From contig JAITYX010000045.1 in the NCBI GenBank assembly GCA_021018815.1, forward strand, positions 3,100,001 through 3,164,000: a stretch of DNA of 64,000 nucleotides, read 5' to 3'. Position numbers and translations under genes: made by a program. Below, one piece after another: positions 51,217-63,143 of this stretch (its first letter is position 1; every line of letters begins with the position of its first letter). Source of the stretch: Talinum fruticosum. Its lineage: Eukaryota; Streptophyta; Magnoliopsida; Caryophyllales; Talinaceae. The notes beneath the pieces were generated by a model. That model was not told the DNA's origin, ran no database searches, and was given only the letters and a program-made list of their open reading frames with translations.

Positions 51217-52750
51217 TGAAGGTTTGCTCTTGGATAGTCTTAGTCACCCTAGAGGGGGTTATAGGGTGATGAGGAAATTTAAACAATAAATGGTGGGTTA
51301 AAGTTTAAATTAAACTTTAAGGCCGTCCGAGTCTAGATTGGGCTCGAAAAGAGTGAACTCGTAATTACGTGGAAACCCTCCCGGGGCTCAAAACCACGGC
51401 CAGTGCTAATCCAAGCACCAAGTCAAATGTACTATTTTGAATCCACAAAATACAGTATCTTGACTCAACCAGATTTGCTCCCTTAGACAATTCTTTATAA
51501 AGTTTTCCTAGACTCGAAGTTCCCTTATATGATCTAGTACTTCCTAACTGAGATAACCTTTACATCTAGGGACAATCGAGCTGAGTTAACCTTTACAGCT
51601 GAGTCAAGGGACCTTACTCGTAAAGTAAGAAAGAAAATTTTGTGATCTGATTACAAGACTTTACAACTTAGAAAAGTGTTAAGTACGAGACTTGGAGTTG
51701 TAAGATGAAGATTGAGTGAGTATTATACAGAGAGATATGATTTGAGCAATAGGTTCAGCAATCTTCAAGTCTTGTGAAGTGGCTTCTATTTATAGATGAC
51801 CAAACAAATTAGCCGTTGTGACTATCTTTTGATTAGAAGTCCTCTGTTATCGTTGTAACGGTTCTTTTGAGCTACCGAGAAAAGATCCGTTGAGATGTGA
51901 ACATTGTGCAACGGCTCTTGACTCCTTAGGATGTCCCCTTCCACTGGTGGTGTCCGAAAAGTAGGGTGGAAACCACCGTTGAGCTTAGTGTTGAATATTT
52001 CCAGCTTTGGAAACAGACAACCCCGACACGATGTCCGGGCCTTGGTTAGAAGTAGAAAAAGCCTTGTCTCGTTGGCGATTTCAAATCTTGAAGCCGATTA
52101 CTTTTGTAATTCAAAAGTAGGACAACCTTGTTTAGATAACCTACAAAAGTAAACCAATTTTGGTTCTCAAAGTATAAAATACATTGGTCCAAGATTAGAC
52201 ATAGATAATAATTTAATTAAGATAATTAATTGCATAATTATCTCGAGTCCTTGAAGAGTGGAATTTTCCGAGTCTAATATTCATTATACTCATATTCCAT
52301 CCGAGTTAGTCTAGAGAAAGATCAAGTTAGACAGAGAATATCGAGTCGAGTACTTGATCTAGAGATATATAATTCAATCAACATAGGCTAACTTGGAAAG
52401 TTGAATTAACATTGTAATTCACTTGAACTTAGAATATGAAGTCGAGCTTGGTTTGAAAGGGCTGTTGAGATTGTTTGAACACACGATAAGTCCGAGTGAA
52501 ATCTGAGTGATGTTTGAGTGACTCGGAACTATCAAAGTGAATTGATGAACAAGATTGTGCTTTCCGAGTCGGTTAGAATCGAATGAAAACATATGAGATA
52601 GTTTCGTAGCACTCGTAAAAGATACTATAACACTCGTAAAAGTTTCTATAATACTCGAATGACTTGAAATCAAAACATAGAAGAGATGAAGTTTGTACCT
52701 GATTCCTTGATAGTACTTAGAATGATATAAGTGTAGAATCCGAGTCTTCA
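51217..52750 (-). mobile_element. Solo LTR of the same copia family, inserted in reverse in gag
   Basis: On the plus strand it begins TGAAGGTTTGCTC and ends CCGAGTCTTCA, the reverse complement of the family LTR. It is flanked by ATTAC on both sides (51212-51216 and 52751-52755), a perfect 5-bp duplication. Length is 1,534 bp. The TATA box lies near 51786-51793 on the minus strand. It separates two halves of the UBN2 coding region, so it arrived after the host element. Confidence 0.9.
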
Positions 52751-52755
52751 ATTAC

Positions 52756-53400
52756 AAACAATCTCAAATCTTTGCGTAGAAAGATTTCCCACGAAGAAAT
52801 ATGCAGAAAAATTCTAATAAGCCAACCAAAGAGAAGATGGGGTCCCAAGGTGACGACCATCGAGGAAGCTCAGAACCTCTCTCAACTAAAGCCGGACGAA
52901 CCGATTGGGAAGCCGCTTACCCATGAAATTCACCTAGAAGAAGAGGATGCCGAGGTCACCACCAAAAACAACATTGCACCGAAAGCCTCGTAAAGCGAGA
53001 TGGAAAAGTCCGAGTTCCTTAGACTCGAAGAAGATCCAATGGCACTCATTGCCCGAGGCTTCAAAAAGATGATAAAGCACAAGAAATGGGAAAACAGGCC
53101 AAAGGAAGAGTTCTACAAGAAGGATAAGAAGGACAGAAAAGGTAAATATTCTTCCCCTTCAAAGCTATCTTTAACTAAGAACTCGGTCTGTTTTGAATGT
53201 GGCAAGCAAAGATCGTATAGTCAAGGACTATCCAAAGAGAAAGAAGGACAAAAAGAAGAAGAAGGCTATGATGGCCACATGGAGCGATGAAGACTCATCT
53301 AAAGAAGATGATGATTCCGATGACTCAAAGTGTCCGATGGAACTAACGGACTCGTAAGCTGAATCGAGTCGGACTCGACAACTCGGACATTGAGTAGAAA
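52756..53400 (+). pseudogene. Copia Gag, C-terminal part with degenerate zinc knuckle
   Basis: Immediately after the ATTAC duplication Gag similarity resumes: SHEEICRKIL, KRRWGPKVTTIEEAQNLSQL, then a basic linker with KKMIKHKKWENRPKEEFY. The zinc knuckle near 53186-53230 reads CFECGKQRSYSQGL. The first two cysteines remain, but the His and last Cys are lost, so RNA binding by this knuckle would fail. Stops at 52991-52993 and 53288-53290 break the frame. Confidence 0.8.
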
Positions 53401-53419
53401 GTCCTTAGGAGGTAATTGA

Positions 53420-54010
53420 ATACTTTTTCAAGTTCTCCAAAGTTGATTTGGCTAAATATATTTATACTTTGGAAGAAAAGTCGAATTCTGATTCTTCTCA
53501 ATTCAAGGAACAACTTGAGTCTCTTACTTCTAAGAGCAATTGTTTGAAAAATGAATTGGAAAAACCGAGACTAACCCCGAGAAAACTCAAGATTAGTACT
53601 CAAGATAATGAGACTGAGTCCGAGTCACTAAGAAGAGAAAATGAGCATCTGAAAAGAAAGCTCAATGAGTCTCAAGAGCTTGTTTTGAAGTTTACTCAAG
53701 GTCGAAAAACCTTGACATGCTTTTAGGCTCTCGGTGTGTCTCCTTTAGAAAAGAAGGACTTGGTTTTAATGAAGAGGAGGAATCTAATTCCTACTCAAAT
53801 CTTTTTAAAAGGATTTCAGAACTATGAAGTTCAAGAAGGCTGAGCATGATCCTATTCATAAGAATGAAACAAAAGCCGAGCCTGGACCAGTTTATAGAAG
53901 AAAACCTTCTCCACCTGTTTATAAAAAAAAAGATTTTCAAAAGAGAGAGACACAAACTAAGTTTTCTAAAAAGAAGACTCGAGAATCGGACCAAACCCAA
54001 ATTCATTCAA
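53420..54010 (+). pseudogene. Copia coiled-coil and basic linker between Gag and protease
   Basis: The frame at 53448-53726 has heptad-like spacing (FKEQLESL, LKNELEKP, LRRENEHLKRKLNE) and is a probable coiled coil. It is followed after a frame change by a Lys-rich segment at 53824-54021 (VYKKKDFQKRETQTKFSKKK). Sirevirus Gag proteins are known for coiled coils. Several stops interrupt the reading. Confidence 0.65.
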
Positions 54011-54480
54011 ATATGGGTTAAGAGTCTTCTTTCTCGGAAGGACCACAAGAAAAGGGAGTTACTTGGTTCGTTAGAGAAAGTGAGAAGGGTTAGTGTGTTT
54101 CGACTTGCAGGTAACATAGAAAACGACAAAAGGTCATTGGTACTTAGACAGTGGATGCTCATGCCACATGTTAGGAGTTTCAAGACTCTTTTCGAGTTAG
54201 AGAATTTCAAAGGAGGCAAAGTCACTTTTGGAGATGACAATAAGGGCAAGATAATTGGAATTGGCAAGATTGGGAAAGGAGACAACTTGGTCAGCCTAGT
54301 CTATCTTGTCAAGGGATTAAAATACAATCTACTCAAGCATCTCTCAGTTGTGTGACAAAGGTTAAGAGGTAAGATTTACTCGGACCAACTGCCATATTTC
54401 GATGTAACTACCAAAGAGACTAAGCTCTTAGGTAAGAGGTCGAGTAATACCTATACTATTCCTCTTTCGATCCAAGTCAA
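54010..54480 (+). pseudogene. Copia aspartic protease region
   Basis: The active-site phrase YLDSGCSCHM, with the Asp-Ser-Gly triad, is readable at 54141-54170. Nearby frames give KVTFGDDNKGKIIGIGKIG and KGLKYNLL, the conserved stretch after the protease in copia Pol. The DSG phrase and the downstream block lie in different frames, so a frameshift has occurred between them. The protease releases the mature proteins. Confidence 0.75.
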
Positions 54481-54499
54481 AGTTTATCTTATTTAAAAG

Positions 54500-55440
54500 C
54501 ATCATTACATGATGATTCTTGGACATGGCATCGTAGACTAGGTCATGTTAGCATGCGGACTATCAAAAAGCTTACATCTCATGGTTTAGTTAGGGGTCGA
54601 CCTACTATGCATTTAAGAAAGATAAAATTTGTGAAGCATGCACAAAAGGAAAATAGGTCAGATCATCTTTCAAACCTCTCAAAACTGTTTCCACATCCAA
54701 AGTGCTTGAGTTGCTGAATATGGATTTATGTGCTTGAAATCTCTGTGAAGAGTCTCGGAGGTAAATCGGATGTACTTATGATTGTTGATGACTACTCACG
54801 TTTTACCCGGGTTTGTTTTCTCAAGAACAAAAATGAAGCTTTCAAAGAGTTCAGCAAGCTCTGCGAGAAAATTCAAGTAGAGTAAGAAACTCGGATCGGA
54901 AGAATTCGAACTAACCATGGAAAGGAGTTCGACTACTCAAAATTTGCAGAGCTATGTGACAGGAATGGTATCTCTCACAACTTCTCAGCACCCAGAACTC
55001 CTCAACGGAATGGAGTAGTGAAGCGAAAGAACCAAACTCTTGAAGAAATAGGAATAACAATGATGATTGAACATGATCTACCCTACTATTTATGGGGTGA
55101 GGCGAGTCAACACAGACAAACTACACACCGAACAGATGCCTCATCGGACCCATCTTGAAGAAAACTCCATACGAGCATTATAAGGGAAAGAAGCCCAACA
55201 TTTCATACTTTAAACCCTTTGGATGTAAGTGCTTTGTTCACAATTATGGTAAGGATCACTCGACCAAGTTTGATGCTTGGTTAGATGAAGGTATCTTTCC
55301 GGGTTACTCATCTCACGAGTAAAGCATATCGTGTTTTTAATAAAAGAACTAACAAAGTGGAAGAAAGTATCCACGTTGTGTTTGATGAGATTGATTAGGG
55401 AAACACAAGTGAGTCAACCTTCTCGGATCCGAAACTCAGT
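54500..55440 (+). pseudogene. Copia integrase (GAG-pre-integrase and rve core)
   Basis: DDSWTWHRRLGHVSMRTIKK (from about 54511) is the pre-integrase zinc-binding segment. The core follows with LLNMDLCA (first Asp kept), DVLMIVDDYSRFTRVCFLK, IRTNHGKEFDY (the usual Asp is Asn), SAPRTPQRNGVVKRKNQTLE (the usual Glu is Lys) and YYLWGEA. Two of the three catalytic acidic residues are therefore replaced. The C-terminal segment PFGCKCFVHNYGK is at about 55219-55255. Several stops interrupt it. Confidence 0.85.
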
Positions 55441-56330
55441 CGAGATGAAGATGATCGTGCTTGAAGCCGAGCTCGGACAAAGTTAAAAGAAAACAATTCG
55501 AGAATGAGGCATCTTAGAATATCATGACTCGGACTAAACCAGCTCAAGATCCAGCTCGGAATGTTGAAGGACAAGCAGATGAGCAAACTCAGCAAGCTCG
55601 GACTCCGAAGATCAACCAATACAACCAACAAACCTGGTAAACCGGAGAACAGGTAAAGCATTCAAATATTCTTGGAGTCACCCATTGAACAACATTTTGT
55701 CCGACATCAATAGTGGGGTAAGAACTCGTTCTTCTTTACAAAATCTATGCGCATTCACTGCATTCATATCATTAACTAAACCCAGAAATGCACTAGAGGC
55801 CCTAAATGAACCTGAATGAGTCGAGGCTATGCGAGAGGAACATAATCAATTTGAGAGAAACCAAGTCCGGACTTTGACCAAAAGACCTTCCGACCACCCA
55901 GTTATAGGAACCAAATGGGTTTTTAAGAACAAACTGGATGAGAATGGGTTGGTAGTCGAAATAAGGCTAGACTTGTGGCTCAAGGTTACAATTAAGAAGA
56001 AGGGATTGATTGTGTGAAACCTTTGCACCAATTGCTAGGATTGAAGTAATTAGAATCCTCTTGGCATTTGCATCAAGGATGAATATTAAATTTTATCAAA
56101 TGGATGTCAAATGTGCTTTTCCGAATGGTTTCATTCAAGAGGAAGTCTATGTTGAGCAACCCCTTAGATTTGAAAACTTAAAATTTCCAAATCATGTTTT
56201 CAAATTGCAGAAGGCTCTATATGGTCTTAAACATGCTCCCGGAGCTTGGTATGAAAGATCGAGTAGTTTCTTGGTTAAGAATGATTTCAAAAGAGGTCAG
56301 ATTGACAAAACACTTTTCATAAAAACGAAG
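55441..56330 (+). pseudogene. Copia reverse transcriptase, first half (RVT_2)
   Basis: After a degenerate linker the RT begins near 55805. EEHNQFERNQVRTL and IGTKWVFKNKLDENG are typical of RVT_2. The next block (56010-56330) reads ETFAPIARIEVIRILLAFA, NIKFYQMDVKCAF (first catalytic Asp region) and LQKALYGLKHAPGAWYERSS. A stop near 56015 separates the blocks. Coding is interrupted at 56335 by a 3.2 kb solo LTR and continues at 59538 with the second catalytic motif. Confidence 0.85.
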
Positions 56331-56335
56331 GAGAG

Positions 56336-59300
56336 TGTAACACCCCAAAACCCACCCTAGGAGTATTACTCCACCAGAGTTCCTCAAAGGAACTCCCAAG
56401 GCTCACTTAGGTGATGACTTAGTCTGTTTTAGCCTAGCTTAAACGTAAGGAATATGATTTCTTACAAGGGTTAGAAGTTTTCTAAAAATTTTGGCAGAGT
56501 TCTGTTTGAACTATGGCCCAACCCATAGACCAAAAGCCTTAAAACCAGCATGAAAGTCATAATAAAACTCAACGAGCTACACGCTCGGAGTACACAGCTC
56601 AACGGCCACACGCTGGAGTATATTAACAACCACAAAACTCGCATTTCGAGCTAGTTTAGAACCCAAATCACGAACTCGGTAAAAACTAGATTTACAACCA
56701 CTTGAGATCAAAATTGCCGAGAAAGGAAATCTCTAGCTTGTCGAGCTACTAGTTCGGGTCCCCGTACATACATAAAACGTACTATACGTTATCGTCTATT
56801 TACATAAGTAATCGAATATATACAATATACTAAAAATGACACACATGAACCAACCGCAACTCGCGATCACCGTCCAAGTCAAGCATTCCAGACTAACCAT
56901 ATCAAAGAGTACTGCAGACTAGGAGGGGGAAATTTGTGGGGGTGAGCAATAAACCACGGGCTCACTGGAGTCTTACACCCTTAAAATGGAAATTCTTTAC
57001 ACATATTACTCATAATAATGAAATCAGCAAAAGCGTAATAATATAATACAAATCTATATACTTTTCAATGAAATCTCTTGAAATCATTCGCAACATAAAG
57101 CTCATAACACTCCAATCATTTGAAAGCACAATTTACAATCATTTTAGGAATGAAATCACTTTAAACCAAGTGGAATCATCTGCACTTTCTTTCAAATATT
57201 TTCAGCCATATACTGAAAATCCTTTCGGGGCTTTCGTCGATTGAACTAGCACCAGACAGGTTCTCGGGCGCGACCCCGACTCGAGTTCCGGGACCTATCT
57301 CTAGTCAAATACCTGGAATGCTCCACTTTCCTCGTCAGGAAAGAATCAACCTCTCTGGTTGATGGGCATCCCGATACGCAAGGACCCCGTGGCCCGATAC
57401 GCACGACCACCTCCTTCCTCCTGGTCTAAACAATCATTAGCCCAAAATTCATTTAAACCGAAGTGATCACAATCACTTATCAAACTTGGGTTCTAACCAA
57501 GATCTCAAATCAATATATCATCATAGAAGGCATGACACACGTGTCACCCTTCTAAATTCACTTTCTCAATCAGTTTCACTTCTTATAAAACACATTTCAA
57601 GTTTGAAAGCATTTCTCAAGAATCATACACAAGTATCGTTTTTCATAAACATAGGAACTCTTTTCAAAACTAACTTTCAAGCATTATTTAGAATCATATC
57701 ATTTTACATGTCCAAGCATCTCTATACTGAGACTTTAACATTCCAAGCTAGCATATTTATTCAAGTATTCGCGCAAGTATTTCACGTCTACTCGTATTCC
57801 TCCATATTCTACTCAAGCATGAGTCTCCTATTCCCGTGTAAGTAGTTATCACCGTATTTTGTTTTCAATGCCACAAATCAATCTTCATGGATGCATATTT
57901 CCTTGATATTCTAGTTTCTCGTTCCTCCTCTATATTCCAAAGTCCATTCCCCTTAACTTAATTCACTTTCAAACTAGATGAGTTTAGGAACTAATACTTT
58001 TCGAGTCACAATAACCACAAGTAGTACCTCGTAACTCAATTGTACCAATTTCCCACAATTGCCATCTTGCCTCCATCTTCTTCGATTATGTCTCCACATT
58101 ACTGGTCCAACTCATCTTGCCCATACTTAGCCATATAGCTCTTAAACTTATTTTACTAAATTTCCTTTAGCTCTATTTATCTTCTAGTTCAATTCATTCT
58201 CAAGGATTTTAGATATGCCTCCAACTCAATTTACCCACCATCCCCAACTCGCCATTTCCCACCTCAAATTCTCGTTCTATATCTCTACCTTATTAATCAA
58301 CTCTTGTTCGCCCATACTCGATTATATAACTCTTAATTATCTTTCATCACCCAATTTCTGCTAGTGTCACTTACCTTCAAGTCTAGTTCAATCTCACGGA
58401 CTCGGGCACATCTCCAATTCAATTTATCCAAACCGAGTGCTTTCTACTCCCGTTCCTTAATTGTGTATCAATCAAGTATAAACTCATATTCTCCTTTTCC
58501 TTCGACTCGTTATTTCCTAATGTCAGCAATTATCCCCCTAACATCATAAACTCAAGTAATCTCTAAGCAATTCGCACCCGGATCGCAACTTCTTTGTCTT
58601 CAATCGCTAATTGAAACTTCGATAATATTCCTTAGACCTCCGCAATCTATCTTTCTCATAATCTCTAATATTCTAATTCAGCCCTAACCTTTAATCGGAT
58701 TATCTCAAGTTCTAATTCAGCCCTAACTACTTCCTACGGTACAATCATTTTGTATTCCCAGATAAACATTCAACATTCACAATAAGCGGACATTCGATAT
58801 TCACAATAAATTCATTTGGGTTTCGAAACTACTAATAGTTTAGAATATAAGACTACCCACCTCGATTCGGGGATTAGCAGTTTGATGAGGTTCGGGTTTG
58901 CTTTGTCGGTTTCTCCCTTTCCTTCCCCTTTCCCTGTTGCCGGCCCGGTTCCGCCGCCTTCCTCCGCTTCGCCACCTTCGTCGGTCGTGATCCCGCGATC
59001 ACCGGCGGCCTCCCTCAGCCCTCGCGTTCGCTTCCCCTCTCCTAGTCTTAGTTTTGCCCTCCTTCGGGCCCTCGCTGTTTCCCTCGTGCTCGCCGGCCGC
59101 TTCGCCGCCGCTAGCCGTTTAGCACGCCGGCCTTCGGTCACTTTCTTGCTCTCGCTCGCCTTCCCTCTCTTGCTCTATATCCCTCGCTCGGCCTCTCTCT
59201 CTCCCGTTGCTGCTTCCGTTCGGCCCTCCCCCTCCCCCTCGTTCCTTTTCCTCCACTCCTTTCTTTTCCCATTTTAGTGGCCACATCAGCTGCATCCAGC

Positions 59301-59531
59301 ACCTCTCGCTCAACACTAATCCTCTCCAAATTCTTTTTTTTTAAGGGATAATTAAGCATAAGTCTTCCCTGGGTTTCTATTTTATTTACTAGCAACAAAA
59401 TGAGCAATCACCTTTACTAATTAAGCTATATAAACACATAAGCACATAATAATCACATAAAATAAGTTATGTATATATATTTAGCTTAATTTAACTATAA
59501 AATTAATCTACTCAAAATTCCGGGTCTCACG
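56336..59531 (+). mobile_element. Solo LTR, gypsy-type, inserted in the copia RT
   Basis: Starts TGTAACACCCC and ends GGGTCTCACG, with a mutated right terminus. GAGAG lies on both sides (56331-56335 and 59533-59537; GGAGAG is also possible), so the right end is uncertain by a base or two. RT similarity stops on the left and resumes on the right. Ends and length (about 3.2 kb) match the type of the TAAAA-flanked solo LTR at 7507-10410. GC-rich, C/T-rich sequence at 58900-59270 gives overlapping frames on both strands that I do not regard as genes. Confidence 0.8.
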
Positions 59532-59537
59532 GGAGAG

Positions 59538-60020
59538 ATTTCATTATTGCTTAGATTTATATTGATGATATTATTTTTGGAGCTACTAATGAAAATCTCT
59601 ATCGAGAATTTTCTAAGTTGATGAGACAGGAATTCCAAATAAGCATGATGGGAGAGCTCAATTTCTTTCTTGGTCTACAAATCGGACAAGATAAAGATGG
59701 CATCTATGTCTGTCAATCTAAGTATACCAAGGAATTACTAAAAGAGTACTAGCTTCAAGATGCGAAACATGCAGCAACACCCATGAGTAGCGAGCATGAA
59801 ACTGGACTCGGACGAGAAAGGTAAAGCAATATATTAGAAACTCTATCGAGGTATGATAGGTTCTCTACTATATCTCATATCCGAGTAGGCCAGACATTAT
59901 GTTTAGTGTATGTCTGTGTGTAAGATTTCAAGCTAATACAAATGAATCACATCTCACTAAGGTGAAGAGAATTTTTAGATATCTTGCAGGGACTCGGAAT
60001 CTTGGTTTATGGTTTTCAAG
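59538..60020 (+). pseudogene. Copia reverse transcriptase, second half
   Basis: Just after the insertion, YIDDIIFGAT (catalytic YxDD motif at 59558-59569) is followed by MGELNFFLGLQI, SKYTKELLKEY and ATPMS. These are the thumb and connection blocks of copia RT. A stop lies two codons before the catalytic motif and another after KEY. The motif itself is intact. Confidence 0.85.
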
Positions 60021-60499
60021 AGACTTAGAACCGACCTTCACTAGATACTCGGATGCTGACTATGCTGGTTACAAAGTTGATAGAAAGAGCACATCGGGAG
60101 CATGCCGGTTTCGGGTCAATCTTTTATATCTTGGCACTCAAAGAAGCAGAACTCAATTGGTCTATCAACTCGCTAAAGCTGAGTACATTGCAGTCTGGAG
60201 CGTGTCTGTGCTCAGATTCTATCGATCAAGCAACACTTGAAGGATCTTGGACTTTCATTAAAATTTATCCCAATCAAGTGTGATAATCGAGTGCAATCAG
60301 CATCACCAAGAATCCAGTTTAGCACTCAAAGACAAAGCATATTGAGGTCACGTATCATTTTATGAGAGACCATTCTCGAAAGGTGATATTGAACTTGAAT
60401 TCATTCCTACAAAATTTCAGTTAGTTGATATTTTCACTAAGCCACTTAGTGAGGATAAGTTTTACTTTATTAGGAATGAGCTTAGAATGATTAATACAT
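60021..60499 (+). pseudogene. Copia RNase H and Pol C-terminus
   Basis: YSDADYAGYKVDRKSTSG (from 60046) is the start of copia RNase H with its first catalytic Asp. LAKAEYIA, in place of the usual TAEAEYIA, keeps the Glu. After a frame change HSKTKHIEVTYHFMRDH and LVDIFTKPLSEDKFYFIRNE give the conserved end of Pol at about 60499. Confidence 0.85.
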
Positions 60500-60890
60500 G
60501 ATTGTATGATTTTCAAAGTGAAATTTTCTTGCATGATTATGTGTTATGTGTTTTTCCTTGTCTTAATAACAATTGGTTAAGTTGGTCGAGTGAAACCGAG
60601 CTAGGAGTTATTCCGTGTTTGAGTATTCGAGTCACTCGAAACAATACTGAGTTAGACTTAGTTTTTGAGGAAAATGGACATCAATCTTCCGAAATCATCT
60701 CTAGACAAGTGGAGAATTTTAGAAATTTCTTTTTAAAATCTTTCGTCTCTTTATCTCTCTACCACGTGCATCGATCGGAGAACTAGCCATTGGGAGAGAG
60801 TTACTGGAATTCTAACCATTGGAGAGTAGAAACGTCACACCTTTACGAGGCAACCGTTGGAGGTTTAAGTTAGGCTGAATATTGAAGGAC
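60500..60890 (+). other. Spacer between Pol and the third ORF
   Basis: No domain recognised. Together with the following TATA box, this spacer separates Pol from the extra ORF. Confidence 0.5.
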
Positions 60891-60902
60891 ATTCCTTTTT
60901 GC

Positions 60903-60910
60903 TATAAATA
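60903..60910 (+). promoter_or_regulatory. Internal TATA box ahead of the third ORF
   Basis: TATAAATA in the context TTTTTGCTATAAATAGCATC. It is followed by a leader of about 150 bp dominated by CTCTCT, then an ATG in a good plant context (TCAGCCATGCC) at 61066. The arrangement is that of a plant core promoter and leader placed inside the retrotransposon. Confidence 0.6.
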
Positions 60911-61065
60911 GCATCCCTTTATCTTCATTTCACTACTTTACTCTTTACTCACTTACTCTCTCGCTTACTCGCTCTCGCTCTCAAAATTCTCGGTGCTCAC
61001 TTGTCTTATTCTCTCTCTCTCTTTCGAGTTCTCTCTCTCTCTCTCTCACTCTCAAATCTTCAGCC

Positions 61066-62700
61066 ATGCCTAAAAGAGGTTCAACCTAAGATTTTCTAGG
61101 GTCTGCGACCAAGAAACCTCGTAACAAACAAACACAAGAGGGTACCTCTAACCCCTCGAAAGTGCTCGTCACCCAACACCTTACGTTGGATGACAAGTTT
61201 TTCCAAACCACATCGTTTTCGTGGTTGCCACACATCAAAACCTCTAGAGTCTACAATTTTCTTTGCTTTAGTTCATCTACCCGAACTCGTTGCCGAGTTC
61301 TACTCTAACTTATCTTACTCGAAGGGAGTCATTACCTCACGAGTCCAAGACACGGTTGTTCGTATCAACCTATCCCTCCTTCATCGAATTTTCAAAGTCT
61401 CCTCTCTCTTTCGAACTATAATCCTATCCCATTCAATGAGATTGCAAATGAGTTCTTCAAAAATATGCCAATGAGGTCCCCGAGTCACGCAAAATTTCTC
61501 GGTGACTCGGATGAGGACTGAGGCCGGCTGCTTTGCTTTCTTCGATGAGAACCTTCTTCTCTCATCACTCGAGCAAAGAGAATCCCAATTATATGATTCT
61601 CAAAGCTCTTTTTAATATTCTCGAGGGCTACGATGTAGACATCTTCCCAACCATCCTTGAGCAAATGGCTACTGTGCCAGCTCAATCTAAAAATCCTTTC
61701 CTTTTCCTTTCGGAGCCCTTCTAGCTGTGGTCTTTAAACGGTTTAAGGTTCTCCTCCCTCGGACCCAAATGCGAGTGTATGAGGCTGCCATTGTAGTAGG
61801 CGGGAAGGAACTTTTGGGCTACGGGTACCGGGAAATCAAGCTTGGTATCCGGGTATGTGGGTCCGAGTTAAAGCCTCCCTTACCTCCTCCACTCGGAATC
61901 GGACTCGAGACTCCCTATCTCTCCCTCCTCCACCAGGTGGTGTATCCACCTCATGACCACCTTTTGCGATGACTCGCTGCTTTGTCTACGGTTTGGGTAA
62001 ACAAACTCTCCTCGGTGACCGAAGAACTTCGGGGCACTCTTCGTTCTCTCAAAGCGTCCTTCGAGTCCGGTCATCAACCGGAAGACAGCTCGATCTCGGA
62101 TTCGGGAGCACCGGGATATTTTCATCGAGATGAAAGGACTTATCAAAGAGCAGCACAAGCAACTTCAGCACCTCCAAGAAAGGAGATCTAAGGCTGCGCA
62201 GGACCCGAAAGCTCGGACACTTCGAGGAGTCCTCGAGCCCGACCAAGTCCCCCTTAGTCGAAGAAGAAGAAGAAGGCTGCGGCTAAATTAGCCTAAGGAG
62301 AAGGAGGAAGAAAAGTAGGAAGAGGAGGAAGAGGAGAAGGAGGAAGAAGAAAAGGAGAAGGAGGAAGCGGCTTAACAAGACAGGACAAGGTGCTATAGTC
62401 CCCGAGCCGGAGTTGATCGGCTCGGACGACGGATCGAGTGGGTCGAAAAATGATGTGGATGTTGGTCGATCCGCGGTGGTCAAAATAGAAGCACCTTCCT
62501 CCGCTTGTTTTCTTGGAGGAAGAGCCAAAGGATGACTTGGTTCTAGGTCGAGTCAACCATAATAGAGCCATCGCTCGACATCCCTGTGCTTGCCGCGACC
62601 ACGGTCTCCAACGTCATCTTAAGCCTAGTAGCGCCGGCGCACTGCTTGCTCCTCCTCGTCGGCACCACCATCATCCTCGTATTAATTTCTTTTTTTAATT
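61066..62700 (+). pseudogene. Third ORF of the copia element (env position)
   Basis: The reading from the ATG at 61066 stops after seven codons, then continues with a basic stretch KKPRNKQ (possible nuclear signal). In a second frame (61190-61474) it reads LPELVAEFYSNLSYSKG and VRINLSLLHRIF. This resembles the 'putative plant transposon protein' domain (VxEFYANL ... IN), which is carried by plant retroelements. Later frames give a helical, coiled-coil-like segment near 62125-62200 and a long Glu/Lys tract at 62290-62370. No signal peptide or clear membrane anchor was seen, so an envelope role is not supported. At least five stops or frameshifts. Confidence 0.55.
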
Positions 62701-63143
62701 TCGTTTTTTTCTTTTCTTTTGTCCAACATCAACTGTATCTTTTTATGTTTTCCTCCCTATTTTGATGGAATGCAAGGGGGAGAAAAATAGGAAAATTGAT
62801 GTTGTTATGTTTTAGGGAGCTCACCCTCTTTTTGTATTTTGTTTTTGTATATATGAATGAATTTTCTTTCTTTGAGCATAATCACTTCGAGTTAACTCTT
62901 TCTAAATTTAATTTCTCTTTTTATTTCTTTTTTGCTCCGATATATACTGTTCTTTTTTGCTAAATGTGTTATCCGCATAAATGTTATAAGTAGTGATAGT
63001 ATCCGCAATGCATTTTCCGAGTATGAAATACCTCACTCACTACTTATTATGATATGTTCTACTAAGTGAGAATGAAAACTCATGTTTTACACTAACGAGT
63101 TTCTATCCGAGTGTGGAATGCCTTTCATCGAAAAGAGGGAGAT
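62701..63143 (+). other. 3' untranslated region with polypurine tracts
   Basis: Two purine tracts are visible: GCAAGGGGGAGAAAAATAGG at 62773-62792 and AAAAGAGGGAGA directly before the 3' LTR (63131-63142). Multiple purine tracts of the AGGGGGAGA type are a Sirevirus trait. The last one would prime plus-strand synthesis. Confidence 0.65.

Noticed and set aside
58812..59407. Overlapping open frames on both strands, up to 153 codons
   Set aside because: They lie in a GC-rich, C/T-biased part of a solo LTR, are open on both strands because of composition, and show no domain.
61485..62571. Minus-strand frames opposite the third ORF
   Set aside because: Shadows of the plus-strand ORF; the plus strand has the promoter, ATG context and domain-like similarity.
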